Counted from the first letter of the stretch, positions 53,079-61,695 are shown. The stretch: DNA of 64,000 nucleotides from Bacteroidota bacterium (GCA_030550275.1 JAUQPR010000010.1:1-64000); one strand, 5' to 3'. A program made the numbers and translations. Notes: generated by a model from the sequence alone, not told the origin.

Positions 53079-53996
53079 ATGGCAATCGTGTTCATGGGAA
53101 CGCCGGAGTTCGCTGTCCCCAGCCTGCAGGCGCTTCACAGCCGCTTCGGAGTGGCGCTGGTTGTCACCACGCCGGATGCTCCCCAGGGACGGGGGCTGCG
53201 CCTTCTGCCTTCGCCGGTCAAGCGTGCAGCAATGGAGCTGGGCATTCCCGTCGCCCAGCCCGAGCGGCTGCGCGATGAGCACTTCCTGGAGCAGATCCGG
53301 CAGCTGCGTCCGGAGTTCATCATCGTGGTTGCCTTCCGCATCCTGCCACCGGAGCTCTACACGCAAGCATGGCGGGCTGCCTTCTGCGTGCATCCAAGCC
53401 TGCTGCCCAAGTACCGCGGGGCAGCACCGATCCACTGGACCATCATCCGCGGGGAGCGTTGGAGTGGGGTGACCAGCTTCCTCCTGGAGCAGCGCGTGGA
53501 TACCGGTGCGATTCTGCTGCAGCGGTCCATCCCCGTCCCGGAGGATGCCACCGCCGGCGAGCTCCACGACCTTCTGATGCCGCTGGCAGCGGAGGTTGCC
53601 GTTGAAACGGTCGAGGGGCTTCGCGCCGGCACGCTCGTGCCAATCCCGCAGGATGAGCACAGCGCCAGCACTGCTCCGAAGCTTCGCCCGGAGGATTGCC
53701 ATCTGCGCTGGGACCGTCCCGCAGAGGAGGTACGGCGGTGGATTCACGGGCTCTCCCCCGAACCCGGCGCCTGGGGCAGCATCGCCGGCGAGCGCTTCCG
53801 CTTCCTGCGTGCCCGCGCCTACCCAGAGCAGCTCCTGCCTCCGCGGAGCTTCCGCATCCAGGAGGGGCGCTTCCTCATCGGTTGCATGCCCGGGTGTGTG
53901 GAGATCCTCGAACTCCAGCGCGCCGGTCGCCGAGCCATGCGAGTTGAGGAGTTCCTCCGAGGCTGGCGCGGTCCCTCCAGCGGAACGGTGGAGTGA
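53079..53996 (+). CDS. fmt: Methionyl-tRNA formyltransferase, with Cys in place of the catalytic Asn
   Basis: 305 residues from ATG 53079. N-terminal formyltransferase Rossmann domain: IVFMGTPEFAVPSL, the RLLPSPVKRAA tRNA loop, then SLLPKYRGAAPIHWTI and VDTGAILLQ; a C-terminal OB-fold domain (about 205-305) binds tRNA. The catalytic trio of this fold is Asn-His-Asp (Asn106, His108, Asp144 in E. coli). Here His105 and Asp141 are present, but the Asn position is Cys103 (AFCVHPSLLP). The codon TGC is clear. The protein otherwise looks intact and lies in a translation-rich operon, so it is probably functional with altered chemistry. Its end is next to accD. Confidence 0.9.
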   Translation: MAIVFMGTPEFAVPSLQALHSRFGVALVVTTPDAPQGRGLRLLPSPVKRAAMELGIPVAQPERLRDEHFLEQIRQLRPEFIIVVAFRILPPELYTQAWRAAFCVHPSLLPKYRGAAPIHWTIIRGERWSGVTSFLLEQRVDTGAILLQRSIPVPEDATAGELHDLLMPLAAEVAVETVEGLRAGTLVPIPQDEHSASTAPKLRPEDCHLRWDRPAEEVRRWIHGLSPEPGAWGSIAGERFRFLRARAYPEQLLPPRSFRIQEGRFLIGCMPGCVEILELQRAGRRAMRVEEFLRGWRGPSSGTVE

Positions 53997-54058
53997 CGCT
54001 TGCCGCCGGAATCCCTAAATTGCACAGCGGTGAAGGTGCGACTGCCGCGGCTGTTCCG

Positions 54059-54901
54059 ATGGCGTGGTTCCTCCGCAAGAAGCCCAACATCGAAGAGACC
54101 CATCCCCGGGAGCTGCCCGAGGGCTTATGGACCAAATGCCCGCGCTGCAACGCCATCCTCTACAAGCGCCAGCTGGAGGAGCATCTCTACACCTGCCCTA
54201 CCTGCGGGCACCACTTCCGCATTGGCAGCCCCCAGTACATTGCGATCCTGCTCGACGACGGCAGCTTTTCGGAGACCCACACGAACCTGCGCTCGGCTGA
54301 CCCGCTGCAATTCGTGGACACCAAACCCTACGCCAAACGGCTCGAGGATGCCTACCGCTCCACCGGGCTCAACGAAGCCCTCACAACGGGATTTGCCCGC
54401 ATCGCCGGGCACCCCATCGTCTTCGGCTGCATGAACTTCTCCTTCATCGGCGGGAGCATGGGGTCGGTGGTGGGAGAGAAGTTCCTCCGCGCTGCTCTGG
54501 ATGCGCTGCAGCAGCGGCTCCCGTACGTCGTCGTGTGCGCTTCCGGCGGCGCCCGAATGCAGGAATCGTCGCTCTCGCTGATGCAAATGGCAAAGACCTC
54601 GGCAGTGCTCACCCAGCTTGCCCAGGCACGGCTGCCCTACATCACGGTGTTGACCGATCCGACCACTGGTGGGGTTACCGCCTCCTTCGCCATGCTCGGC
54701 GACATCATCCTGGCGGAGCCGGGGGCATTAATTGGCTTTGCCGGACCCCGGGTCATCGAACAAGCCACACGGCAGAAGCTGCCCGAAGGATTCCAACGGG
54801 CAGAGTTCCTGCAGGAGCATGGGTTTGTGGACCTTGTGGTTCACCGCAAGCAACTGCGCTCAACCTTGGCGCTGCTGCTGGAGCTGCTGGGGACGCCATG
54901 A
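54059..54901 (+). CDS. accD: Acetyl-CoA carboxylase carboxyltransferase subunit beta
   Basis: 280 residues from ATG 54059; a GTG at 53993 overlaps fmt but the 22 extra residues are not family-like. It has the four-cysteine zinc ribbon (Cys27, Cys30, Cys46, Cys49: CPRCN...CPTCG), followed by the crotonase-fold carboxyltransferase domain with GCMNFSFIGGSMGSVVGEK, CASGGARMQESSLSLMQM, TDPTTGGVTASFAMLGD and GFAGPRVIEQ. With AccA it transfers CO2 from biotin to acetyl-CoA, the first step of fatty-acid synthesis. accA, accB and accC are not in the window. The stop overlaps the arginase ATG (ATGA). Confidence 0.96.
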   Translation: MAWFLRKKPNIEETHPRELPEGLWTKCPRCNAILYKRQLEEHLYTCPTCGHHFRIGSPQYIAILLDDGSFSETHTNLRSADPLQFVDTKPYAKRLEDAYRSTGLNEALTTGFARIAGHPIVFGCMNFSFIGGSMGSVVGEKFLRAALDALQQRLPYVVVCASGGARMQESSLSLMQMAKTSAVLTQLAQARLPYITVLTDPTTGGVTASFAMLGDIILAEPGALIGFAGPRVIEQATRQKLPEGFQRAEFLQEHGFVDLVVHRKQLRSTLALLLELLGTP

Positions 54902-55803
54902 GAATCCATCTCATCGGCTTTCCGATGGACCTGGGTGCCGGGCGGCGCGGGGTGGACATGGGACCCTCCGCGCTGCGTATCGCTGGTATCGGCGAACGGC
55001 TGCGTGAGCTGGGCTACGAAGTGCTCGATGAGGGTGACCTCAACATCAAGCCACAGGAGGTGCAGGACATCTACCATCCGCAGCTCAAGTACCTGCCCGA
55101 AATTGCCCGTGCCTGCCGGCATCTGGCAGCGCTGGTCTACCGGGTGCTGCGGTCGGGCGGCTTCCCGCTTGCGCTGGGAGGCGACCACTCGATGAGCATC
55201 GGTTCGGTTGCGGGAATCGCCCGCTGGTGCCGCCAGACACGCCGCCGCTTGGGCGTGCTCTGGATTGATGCGCACGGGGACCTCAACACTCCGGAGACCT
55301 CGCCATCGGGCAACATCCACGGGATGCCCCTGGCAGCACTGCTGGGCAAAGGTGCTCCGGAGTTGACCGGTATCGCCGGCATCACCCCGAAGGTTGCCCC
55401 GGAGGCGGTTGTGCTCATCGGTGTGCGGTCGCTCGACCCCGGGGAGCGGGAGCTCATCCGCTCGATGGGGCTGCGTGCTTACACCATGCAGGACATCGAC
55501 CGCCGAGGCATCTACGCCATCGCTCTCGAAGCCCTGGAGCAGCTCCATCAGCAGGCGGACCACATCCACGTGAGCTTCGATGTGGACAGCCTCGACCCCA
55601 GCATTGCTCAGGGCGTCGGCACCCCGGTCCCCGGCGGTCTGACCTACCGCGAAGCCCACCTGCTCATGGAGACCATCGCCGAAGCCGGCGGCGTACACTC
55701 GCTCGATGTCGTCGAGGTCAACCCTATCCTGGACGAGCGCAACCGAAGCGCAACCATTGCCGCCGAACTGGTCGCCTCGCTGATGGGGAAGCGCATCCTC
55801 TAA
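54898..55803 (+). CDS. rocF: Arginase
   Basis: 301 residues from ATG 54898 (ATGA overlap with accD). All binuclear Mn ligands are in place: His97 (GGDHS), Asp124, His126 and Asp128 (IDAHGDLN), Asp228 and Asp230 (SFDVDSLDP). NIHGMPLAALLG carries the substrate-binding residues. It hydrolyses arginine to ornithine and urea. RocF rather than agmatinase is favoured by GAGRRGVDMGPSALR at the N-terminus. Being coupled to accD is unusual; it may provide ornithine or nitrogen control, but no partner gene is present here. Confidence 0.94.
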   Translation: MRIHLIGFPMDLGAGRRGVDMGPSALRIAGIGERLRELGYEVLDEGDLNIKPQEVQDIYHPQLKYLPEIARACRHLAALVYRVLRSGGFPLALGGDHSMSIGSVAGIARWCRQTRRRLGVLWIDAHGDLNTPETSPSGNIHGMPLAALLGKGAPELTGIAGITPKVAPEAVVLIGVRSLDPGERELIRSMGLRAYTMQDIDRRGIYAIALEALEQLHQQADHIHVSFDVDSLDPSIAQGVGTPVPGGLTYREAHLLMETIAEAGGVHSLDVVEVNPILDERNRSATIAAELVASLMGKRIL

Positions 55804-55808
55804 GGCTC

Positions 55809-56579
55809 ATGCGACGGTACGGCTGGATGGTGGCGGTTGTGCTCTTGAACCTACCGACATCGGCGCAACAGCTCCTCTGGCTCAAGCTCTCCGCCGAAGC
55901 TGGGATGCTCTTCAACTGGACCGATGCGGAGTTCCTCCGGTACTACCGCCAGTACGCCCTGCTTCCGGAGCTTCCCACGGACTTCCCCATCGGCGAATGG
56001 GGAGGCATCAGCGTACGCATTCCGATTGATTCCACCCTGCTGCTGCGCCTGAGCAGCGGGCTGGCGCGGGTGCGCCTTGACCACTTCGCGCGGCAGCCTT
56101 CGGAGGATCCCCTCCGTGGCGGGGAGCGCCTCATCCGTACGCTGCTGGAGACTCGGCTGCTGCCGGTGTGGGTTGGTCCGGAATGGCTTCCCCTCCCAGG
56201 GCAGTTCGCTACTACGGTACACGTGGGTGTGGGGATTGTGCCGAGCTTTGTCCTCTGGCAGGAGGAGATCCGCAGCTCTATCCCCCAGGACACACGTCGC
56301 GGCGGCGTGTACATCCGCCAATGGTACCTGCGGTGGGGAATCCGCGCCGCCGTTGGAACGGTGCTCGGCTTCGACATTGCCCGCAGAGGTGCCCTCCTGG
56401 AGAGCCTGCGCGTGGAAGCCAGCGGAGCGTACGTGCCGCTCCGGTGGCCGCTGCTGGCACCGCTCAGCGCACAGCTCCCCATGCCCGCAGAGATTGCCTC
56501 CAGCTCGTATGCGCTGACCAACGTGCTGCTAATCCTGACGTTTGCCCTAACTTTGCAACTGCCTGTGCAGGTATACTGA
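55809..56579 (+). CDS. Exported protein with beta-rich sequence, function unknown
   Basis: 256 residues. A signal peptide (MVAVVLLNLPTSAQ, cleavage near residue 19) is followed by alternating hydrophobic strands (TLLLRLSSGLARVRL; ATTVHVGVGIVPSFVLW) that suggest a small outer-membrane barrel. The very end is a hydrophobic stretch (TNVLLILTFALTLQLPVQVY). No family is recognised. It starts 5 bases after the arginase stop and hpf follows after 15 bases. Confidence 0.6.
   Translation: MRRYGWMVAVVLLNLPTSAQQLLWLKLSAEAGMLFNWTDAEFLRYYRQYALLPELPTDFPIGEWGGISVRIPIDSTLLLRLSSGLARVRLDHFARQPSEDPLRGGERLIRTLLETRLLPVWVGPEWLPLPGQFATTVHVGVGIVPSFVLWQEEIRSSIPQDTRRGGVYIRQWYLRWGIRAAVGTVLGFDIARRGALLESLRVEASGAYVPLRWPLLAPLSAQLPMPAEIASSSYALTNVLLILTFALTLQLPVQVY
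56548..56555 (+). promoter_or_regulatory. Bacteroidota-type -7 element (TAACTTTG) upstream of hpf
   Basis: Exact match to TAnnTTTG, identical to the leuS element, inside the last codons of the preceding gene and 39 bases before the hpf ATG. A TTTG at 56541 is too close to be its -33 box. It could give hpf independent control. Confidence 0.4.
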
Positions 56580-56594
56580 ACCGGGGCAGCGGCA

Positions 56595-56888
56595 ATGCTG
56601 CAACTGAGCGTGACAACGCGCCACACAAATGCCCCCGCAAGCGAATTGCATGCGCTTGCCGAACGAGAGCTGCAGAAGGTGCAGCGCTTCTTCCAGGGAC
56701 CGCTCCGCGCCGATGTGGTCTTCAGCGAAGAGCGCGGCTTCAAGCACGTTGAGGTCCGGCTCCACGCCAACGGTCAGGAGCTCATCGCCAAGGAGAAGGG
56801 CGAGAGCTTCCTGCAAGCGCTCAACCAGGTTGCCGAGATCCTGATTCGCCAGTTGCGCAAGCTCAAAACCCGCCGCTCCGCTCGATAG
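56595..56888 (+). CDS. hpf: Ribosome hibernation-promoting factor, short form (HPF/YfiA)
   Basis: 97 residues, the short form without the long C-terminal dimerisation domain. The beta-alpha-beta-beta-beta-alpha fold is readable: LQLSVTTRHTNAPASELHALAERELQKVQRFF, then HVEVRLHANGQELIAKEKGE and a basic C-terminal helix (LIRQLRKLKTRRSAR). It binds the decoding centre of idle ribosomes. In this window it has a plausible promoter of its own at 56548. The next gene starts 20 bases later. Confidence 0.9.
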   Translation: MLQLSVTTRHTNAPASELHALAERELQKVQRFFQGPLRADVVFSEERGFKHVEVRLHANGQELIAKEKGESFLQALNQVAEILIRQLRKLKTRRSAR

Positions 56889-56908
56889 GTCCAGAACCGG
56901 TCGCTGCC

Positions 56909-58714
56909 ATGGCGCCGCAGCCGAAGCGTGTACGCGCATTGCTCCAGAGGCATCTCTCCTGGGGTGCCGGATTTGCGCTCGCAGTGCTCCTCCTCGGCTG
57001 CGGGACGCGCCGCGTGGAGCAGTTCTCGCTGGAGGGCATTGATACGGTCAACCCCACACCAGGGGACTGGGTGGTCATCCACATCCTCTCCGACCCAGAG
57101 AGCCTCAACCCCTTCACCGCCAACGATGCCACCAGCCAGGAGATCTACACGCACATCTTCGAGTCGCTGCTCCTCCAAAACCCGGAGACCACCGAACTGG
57201 AGCCGAACATCGCGGAGTCGCTGCCGGAGATCTCGCCCGACCACCTCACCTACCGCTTCCGTCTCCGCCGCACGGTGCACTTCTCCGACGGGCATCCGCT
57301 CACAAGCGCCGATGTGCTCTTCAGCTTCAAAGCCGTCAAGAATCCCTACGTCATCGAAGCTGCCGCCCTGCGCAACTACTACGACAACGTCGTTGACGTG
57401 CAAGCTCCCGACCCGTACACCGTGCTCATCCGGCTGCGCGAGCCGTACTTCTTGGCGGACTACTTCCTCGGCGGGCTCCCCATCCTGCCCAAGCACATTC
57501 TGGACCCTCAGGGGCTGACCGACCGATACACCATCGCCGAAACAAACGACAGCGTTACCGCTGCCCGCAACCCCGCCATTCAGGAATTTGCCCAATGGTT
57601 CCGCGCGCCCGAACGCTCGCGCAGTCCAGAGTACCTCATCGGCTCCGGTCCCTACGTTCTGGAGGAATGGCGCACCACGCAGTACATCCGGCTCCGGCGC
57701 AACGAGCGCTACTGGAACGGCGAGGCCAACCCCTGGGCGCGGCGCTATCCGGCGCGGTTGGTCTACCGCGTCATCAACGAGCGCATCAGCGCGCTGAGCG
57801 CACTCAAAAACGGCGACATCGACTTCATCAGCTACATCCCGCCGAAGCTCTTCGAGGAGATGCTTGACACGGCGGCAACGCCGTACCTGCGGAAGGTCAC
57901 TTACGAGCAGACCAGCTACACCTACATCGGCTGGAACCTCCGCCGCCCGATCTTTGCCGATCGCCGGACCCGACAGGCGCTCTCACACTTGGTCAACCGC
58001 GAAGCCCTCATCCGCACGATCATGCTCGGCTACGCCCGTCCGGTCAATGGTCCCATCTACCCCGGGCGCCCCGAATACGACAGCACTCTGCCGCCGTACG
58101 AGTACAATCCAGAGCGGGCGCGCCAACTCCTTGCCGAAGCCGGCTGGCGCGACTCCAACGGCGATGGCATCCTGGACAAGGTCATCGACGGCAAGCGGGT
58201 GGACTTCGCCTTCACCTTCCTCATCAACGCCGGCAACGAAATCCGCGAGAATATCGCTGTCCTGCTCGCTGACGAGTTCAAAAAGGTCGGCATCCGCGCC
58301 TCCGTGCAGAAGCTGGAATGGGCAACCTTCCTGCAGCAGATCCGCTCGCACCAGTTCGACGCCACAATTCTGGGCTGGGTTGCCGATCCAATTCCGAGCG
58401 ACCCCTACCAGATCTGGCACTCCTCGCAGGCGTTCAACCGCGGCTCCAACTACGTCGGCTTCATCAACAAGCGCGTTGATGAGCTGCTGGAGCGCAACCG
58501 GCGCGAATTCGACCCCGCCAAGCGCCTGCAGTACATGCGCGAGTTCCAGCGCATCATCCACGAGGAGCAGCCCTATACCTTCCTGTGGGCACCAATCTAT
58601 CCGGCAGCGTACCATCGGCGCTTCCAAGGCGTGCGCTTCTTCATTGTGCGACCGGGCTACTGGGCAAATACGTGGTGGGTGCCTCTGCCGCTGCAACGCT
58701 ACCGCGAGAGCTAA
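56909..58714 (+). CDS. Oligopeptide-type ABC transporter substrate-binding lipoprotein (family 5)
   Basis: 601 residues. Lipoprotein signal with lipobox LLLGC (Cys31). The body matches SBP_bac_5: VIHILSDPESLNPFTANDATS, YRFRLRRTVHFSDGHPLTSADVLFSF, GSGPYVLEEW and VNREALIRTIMLGYARPVNG. These proteins bind peptides, nickel or other solutes at the cell surface and pass them to a DppBCDF-type transporter, but no permease or ATPase gene is nearby, so the partner must lie elsewhere. It follows hpf by 20 bases. Substrate unknown. Confidence 0.92.
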   Translation: MAPQPKRVRALLQRHLSWGAGFALAVLLLGCGTRRVEQFSLEGIDTVNPTPGDWVVIHILSDPESLNPFTANDATSQEIYTHIFESLLLQNPETTELEPNIAESLPEISPDHLTYRFRLRRTVHFSDGHPLTSADVLFSFKAVKNPYVIEAAALRNYYDNVVDVQAPDPYTVLIRLREPYFLADYFLGGLPILPKHILDPQGLTDRYTIAETNDSVTAARNPAIQEFAQWFRAPERSRSPEYLIGSGPYVLEEWRTTQYIRLRRNERYWNGEANPWARRYPARLVYRVINERISALSALKNGDIDFISYIPPKLFEEMLDTAATPYLRKVTYEQTSYTYIGWNLRRPIFADRRTRQALSHLVNREALIRTIMLGYARPVNGPIYPGRPEYDSTLPPYEYNPERARQLLAEAGWRDSNGDGILDKVIDGKRVDFAFTFLINAGNEIRENIAVLLADEFKKVGIRASVQKLEWATFLQQIRSHQFDATILGWVADPIPSDPYQIWHSSQAFNRGSNYVGFINKRVDELLERNRREFDPAKRLQYMREFQRIIHEEQPYTFLWAPIYPAAYHRRFQGVRFFIVRPGYWANTWWVPLPLQRYRES

Positions 58715-58741
58715 TCCTGTCCGACAACGGCTCGGCGGAGC

Positions 58742-59398
58742 ATGACACGCCAACAGGTGCAAGAGCTCATCGCCACCGGCGAGTCGCAGACCATCGAGTT
58801 CAAGCGCCGCTTCTCCTCCCCGGAAAAGATTGCCCGGGAGCTGTGCGCCTTTGCCAATACGGACGGGGGCTACCTGCTCATCGGCGTGGATGATGATGGC
58901 AAGGTCATCGGCGTTGCCAGTGAGAAGCAGGAGATCGAGCTCATCGAGCTGGCATGCAGCCTCTACATCCGCCCGCCGCTCAACGCCGAAGTGTGGGTGG
59001 TCTCGCTCAACGGCAAGGATGTCGTGGTTGTCTCCATCACGCCCAGCCCGCTACGCCCGCACCGCGTGGTGGTACCCGGCACAGAGCAGCGCGGGACGGT
59101 ATTCATCCGCTACTGCGACCAATCCATCGTTGCCAGCCGTGAGGCGGTGCACCTGCTCAGTAGCCAACGCCCCGACGCCCCTCCGTTGCGGCTGCGGATT
59201 GGTCCACACGAGCGCGCGCTGTTCCGCTTCCTGGAGGCAAACGGACGCATCACCGTCTCCCAGTTCGCCCGCTTGGTGAGAATCCCACCGCGGAAAGCCT
59301 CGCAGATCCTGGTCCGGCTCACCCGTGCCGGACTCCTCCAGTTCCATCTGGAGCCGACCGCCGAGTACTTCACGCTCGCCGGCGAAGAGGCTCGGTAG
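58742..59398 (+). CDS. AlbA_2 (Schlafen-type) domain protein with winged helix
   Basis: 218 residues. The N-terminal AlbA_2 domain (about 8-125) shows GESQTIEFKRRFSSPEKIAR and ELCAFANTDGGYLLIGVDDDG, the hallmark of a putative nucleic-acid-binding or ATP-binding module. The C-terminal 70 residues form a winged-helix-like fold (ALFRFLEANGRITVSQFARL; KASQILVRLTRAGLLQF). This combination suggests a transcription regulator; no target is known. It follows the substrate-binding protein by 27 bases and ends 5 bases from the convergent gamma-carbonic anhydrase. Confidence 0.8.
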   Translation: MTRQQVQELIATGESQTIEFKRRFSSPEKIARELCAFANTDGGYLLIGVDDDGKVIGVASEKQEIELIELACSLYIRPPLNAEVWVVSLNGKDVVVVSITPSPLRPHRVVVPGTEQRGTVFIRYCDQSIVASREAVHLLSSQRPDAPPLRLRIGPHERALFRFLEANGRITVSQFARLVRIPPRKASQILVRLTRAGLLQFHLEPTAEYFTLAGEEAR

Positions 59399-59403
59399 GG
59401 CAC

Positions 59404-59934
59404 CTACTCCGAAGCAGCTTGGCGATACTGCGCTGCCAACTCTCGGTAGTGCCGCGCGCTCCACTCCAACTGCGTGCGCTCCTCAGGGGTGAGCTCCCGG
59501 ACAATCCGTGCCGGCACACCCGCCACCAGCACTCCTGAAGGAACGCGCATCCCTGGACGCACGACTGCTCCTGCTGCCACGATGGAATACGGCTCGATAT
59601 GCGCCCCATCCAGTACGCATGCCCCCATGCCGATAAGCACGTAGTCTTCGATACGCGCCCCGTGCACAATTGCCCGATGCCCTACCGTGACGTTGTTACC
59701 GATTGAGAGCGGGAAGCGCTCGTGTGTGACGTGCAGCACGCACAGGTCTTGAATGTTCGTGCCCTCCCCGATGCGGATCCAGTGCACATCGGCGCGCACA
59801 ACGCTGTTGAACCATACCGACGAACCCGAGCCGATGCTGACATCCCCGATGAGGCAGACCCCATCGGCAATCCACACATCGGGGGCAAGGCGTGGAGCGT
59901 TCCCGTTCCAGGGGAGGATGCGGTACCGGCTCAT
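59404..59934 (-). CDS. Gamma-class carbonic anhydrase family protein
   Basis: 176 residues with left-handed beta-helix hexapeptide repeats (IGDVSIGSGSSVWFNSVVRAD). The three zinc/iron-binding His are retained: one in CVLHVTHE, two in VGHRAIVHGA. It could hydrate CO2, but many members (such as YrdA/PaaY) have unknown activity. ATG 59934 overlaps the stop of the kinase gene (ATGA). It is the last gene of a four-gene minus-strand row. Confidence 0.9.
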   Translation of the reverse strand: MSRYRILPWNGNAPRLAPDVWIADGVCLIGDVSIGSGSSVWFNSVVRADVHWIRIGEGTNIQDLCVLHVTHERFPLSIGNNVTVGHRAIVHGARIEDYVLIGMGACVLDGAHIEPYSIVAAGAVVRPGMRVPSGVLVAGVPARIVRELTPEERTQLEWSARHYRELAAQYRQAASE

Positions 59935-60884
59935 GAGCTCTGCTGCCGCAGTGCTTGCCGATACTGTTGCCGCGCCATGCGGAGAGCGCCCTCCAGCGCC
60001 GTTCCCTGCGCCGGTTGCAGGGCATACTCGGGCAGCTTCTGCAGCTCCCGGCGAAATAGCTCCGCCAGCGGAGTGTGATTCTCCAACATCCCGCCCATGA
60101 GCACCAGCGGAACCGGTCGCGTTGGGAAGTGGCGCAGGAGCGCGCGCAGGAGCTCTGCCAAGTGGTGCGCCGCCCGAACGAGGATCTCCCGGCAGACCTC
60201 ATCTCCGGCAGCGGCGCATGCCATCACCAGGGGGGTCAGCGTGGGGTAGTCGAACAGGCGCTCGTTGTAGGCAGCAACGATGGTGCGGGGTTGGTCTGGG
60301 CGGATCTCCGGATATAACGCTGCCAGGCGCTCGGTCAACTGTGTCGGGCGTCCCCGCCCATCGAGTGCGCGCACGACGGCGGTAAGCCCCTCGCGCCCGA
60401 TCCATGCACCGCTGCCCTCGTCGTCGAGCTCGATGCCCCAGCCACCGCATCGCACAAGCTCTCCGCGCGCGGTCTTCCCGATGGCAATCGTCCCCGTGCC
60501 GGCAATAAGCACAACGCCTGGGGCTCCGCCAAAAGCCCCCTCGATGGCGATTTCGGCATCGCTTGTGACCAGAAGCTGCTCGATGACAAGCCCTCGCTCG
60601 CGCGCCATCCAGCGAAGGACTTGTCCGACCCGCTGCCGCTCTTCGGGCAACCACACACCGGCGATGCCGGCAACGACAGCATCGAATCCCGGCAGCTCAC
60701 CCTTGAGCTTAAGCTCCGCCAGGAGGTTGACAATTCGCTCGCACGCCTCGCCAATGCCTACCGCGCCAATGCGCACTGTGCCGCCCTCCACCTGGACCCG
60801 GCGCTTGCCGCAGACGAGCACCGCTCGCGTGCGCGAGCCTCCGCCGTCAATCCCCACCAATGCCGGAAAGCGCCGCGCGTTCAT
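59931..60884 (-). CDS. BadF/BadG/BcrA/BcrD-type ATPase, possibly N-acetylglucosamine kinase
   Basis: 317 residues from ATG 60884 (ATGA overlap with the DUF3108 gene). It has the actin/hexokinase-like ATPase fold: GIDGGGSRTRAVLV (phosphate 1), SDAEIAIEGAF, IAGTGTIAIG (phosphate 2) and GGWGIELDDEGSGAWIGRE, followed by LVLMGGMLEN (adenosine). These features fit N-acetylglucosamine kinase-like members, which phosphorylate sugars recovered from the cell wall; the substrate is not certain. Coupled on both sides by ATGA. Confidence 0.85.
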   Translation of the reverse strand: MNARRFPALVGIDGGGSRTRAVLVCGKRRVQVEGGTVRIGAVGIGEACERIVNLLAELKLKGELPGFDAVVAGIAGVWLPEERQRVGQVLRWMARERGLVIEQLLVTSDAEIAIEGAFGGAPGVVLIAGTGTIAIGKTARGELVRCGGWGIELDDEGSGAWIGREGLTAVVRALDGRGRPTQLTERLAALYPEIRPDQPRTIVAAYNERLFDYPTLTPLVMACAAAGDEVCREILVRAAHHLAELLRALLRHFPTRPVPLVLMGGMLENHTPLAELFRRELQKLPEYALQPAQGTALEGALRMARQQYRQALRQQSS

Positions 60885-61672
60885 GGTTCTGCGCTGGGCA
60901 ATTCCGCTGCTGGAGGCATCCAGCCATTCCGCTTCCACCGCACCAGCTCGATGAGCACATTCCCCACGTAGACCCGCATCTTTGCCCGAATCGGCACCCG
61001 GGCGTCATCGTCGCTGAACCAGCCCTCGAACGCGCCCGTCAAGCCGTAGATCCCCGTCCAGTTCGAGTTGCCGCGAAAATACACCGTGCGCACCGGGTAC
61101 GGCACTGCGTCAATGCGCACAGCTTCGCGGCGCTGGGTGAAGTGGATCACCGTGGCGAAGGTATCGGAGTTGACCACCGTGGGGAAGCGGTAGCTCTTGC
61201 CCGAGAGTACATAGCGGCGCGCGGCAAAGAGGAGCGAGAGTCCATCGTTGAGCCGCGAGCGGATGCTCACGCGGCGCTGCAGCAGCAGCTCGCCATTGCG
61301 CCACTCCTGCATCGTAGCCTGCCGTCGGGCATAGTCGAATTCGTAGGATGCCGTTGCCTGGGGCTCATCACCCTGCTGGACTTGGGAGCGGAACCGGTAG
61401 GAGAACGCCGCCGAGGTATCCAGCAGGCTCTCAAAGACCGCACGCAGGCTGAGGAACGGGATATCGGGGTTCGACTGCATTGTCGCTCGCACCCGAATGG
61501 CTGGCGCCTCTCCCACCGATGTTGGCTCCTCGGTAATGATGCGGATGAAGCCCAGCGTGATGCCCAGGTAGGAGACCTTGTACTCCAGCTCCTCGCCTGG
61601 CTGCAGCAGCTGCGCCCGCAGCGCCACAAATGGCACGGCACACAGGATTGCTACGGCAGCGCTCCGGAACAT
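60881..61672 (-). CDS. DUF3108 exported protein
   Basis: 263 residues with a signal peptide (AVAILCAVPFVALRAQ). The DUF3108 pattern is present: GEELEYKVSYLGITLGFIRI early, then YEFDYARRQATMQ, and FEGWFSDDDARVPIRAKMRV near the C-terminus. Family members are periplasmic or outer-membrane associated proteins of unknown function in Gram-negative bacteria. The gene lies 23 bases after the S41 protease gene and overlaps the kinase gene by ATGA. Confidence 0.85.
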   Translation of the reverse strand: MFRSAAVAILCAVPFVALRAQLLQPGEELEYKVSYLGITLGFIRIITEEPTSVGEAPAIRVRATMQSNPDIPFLSLRAVFESLLDTSAAFSYRFRSQVQQGDEPQATASYEFDYARRQATMQEWRNGELLLQRRVSIRSRLNDGLSLLFAARRYVLSGKSYRFPTVVNSDTFATVIHFTQRREAVRIDAVPYPVRTVYFRGNSNWTGIYGLTGAFEGWFSDDDARVPIRAKMRVYVGNVLIELVRWKRNGWMPPAAELPSAEP

Positions 61673-61695
61673 CTAAGCGGTCCTCGCGCGGACGC

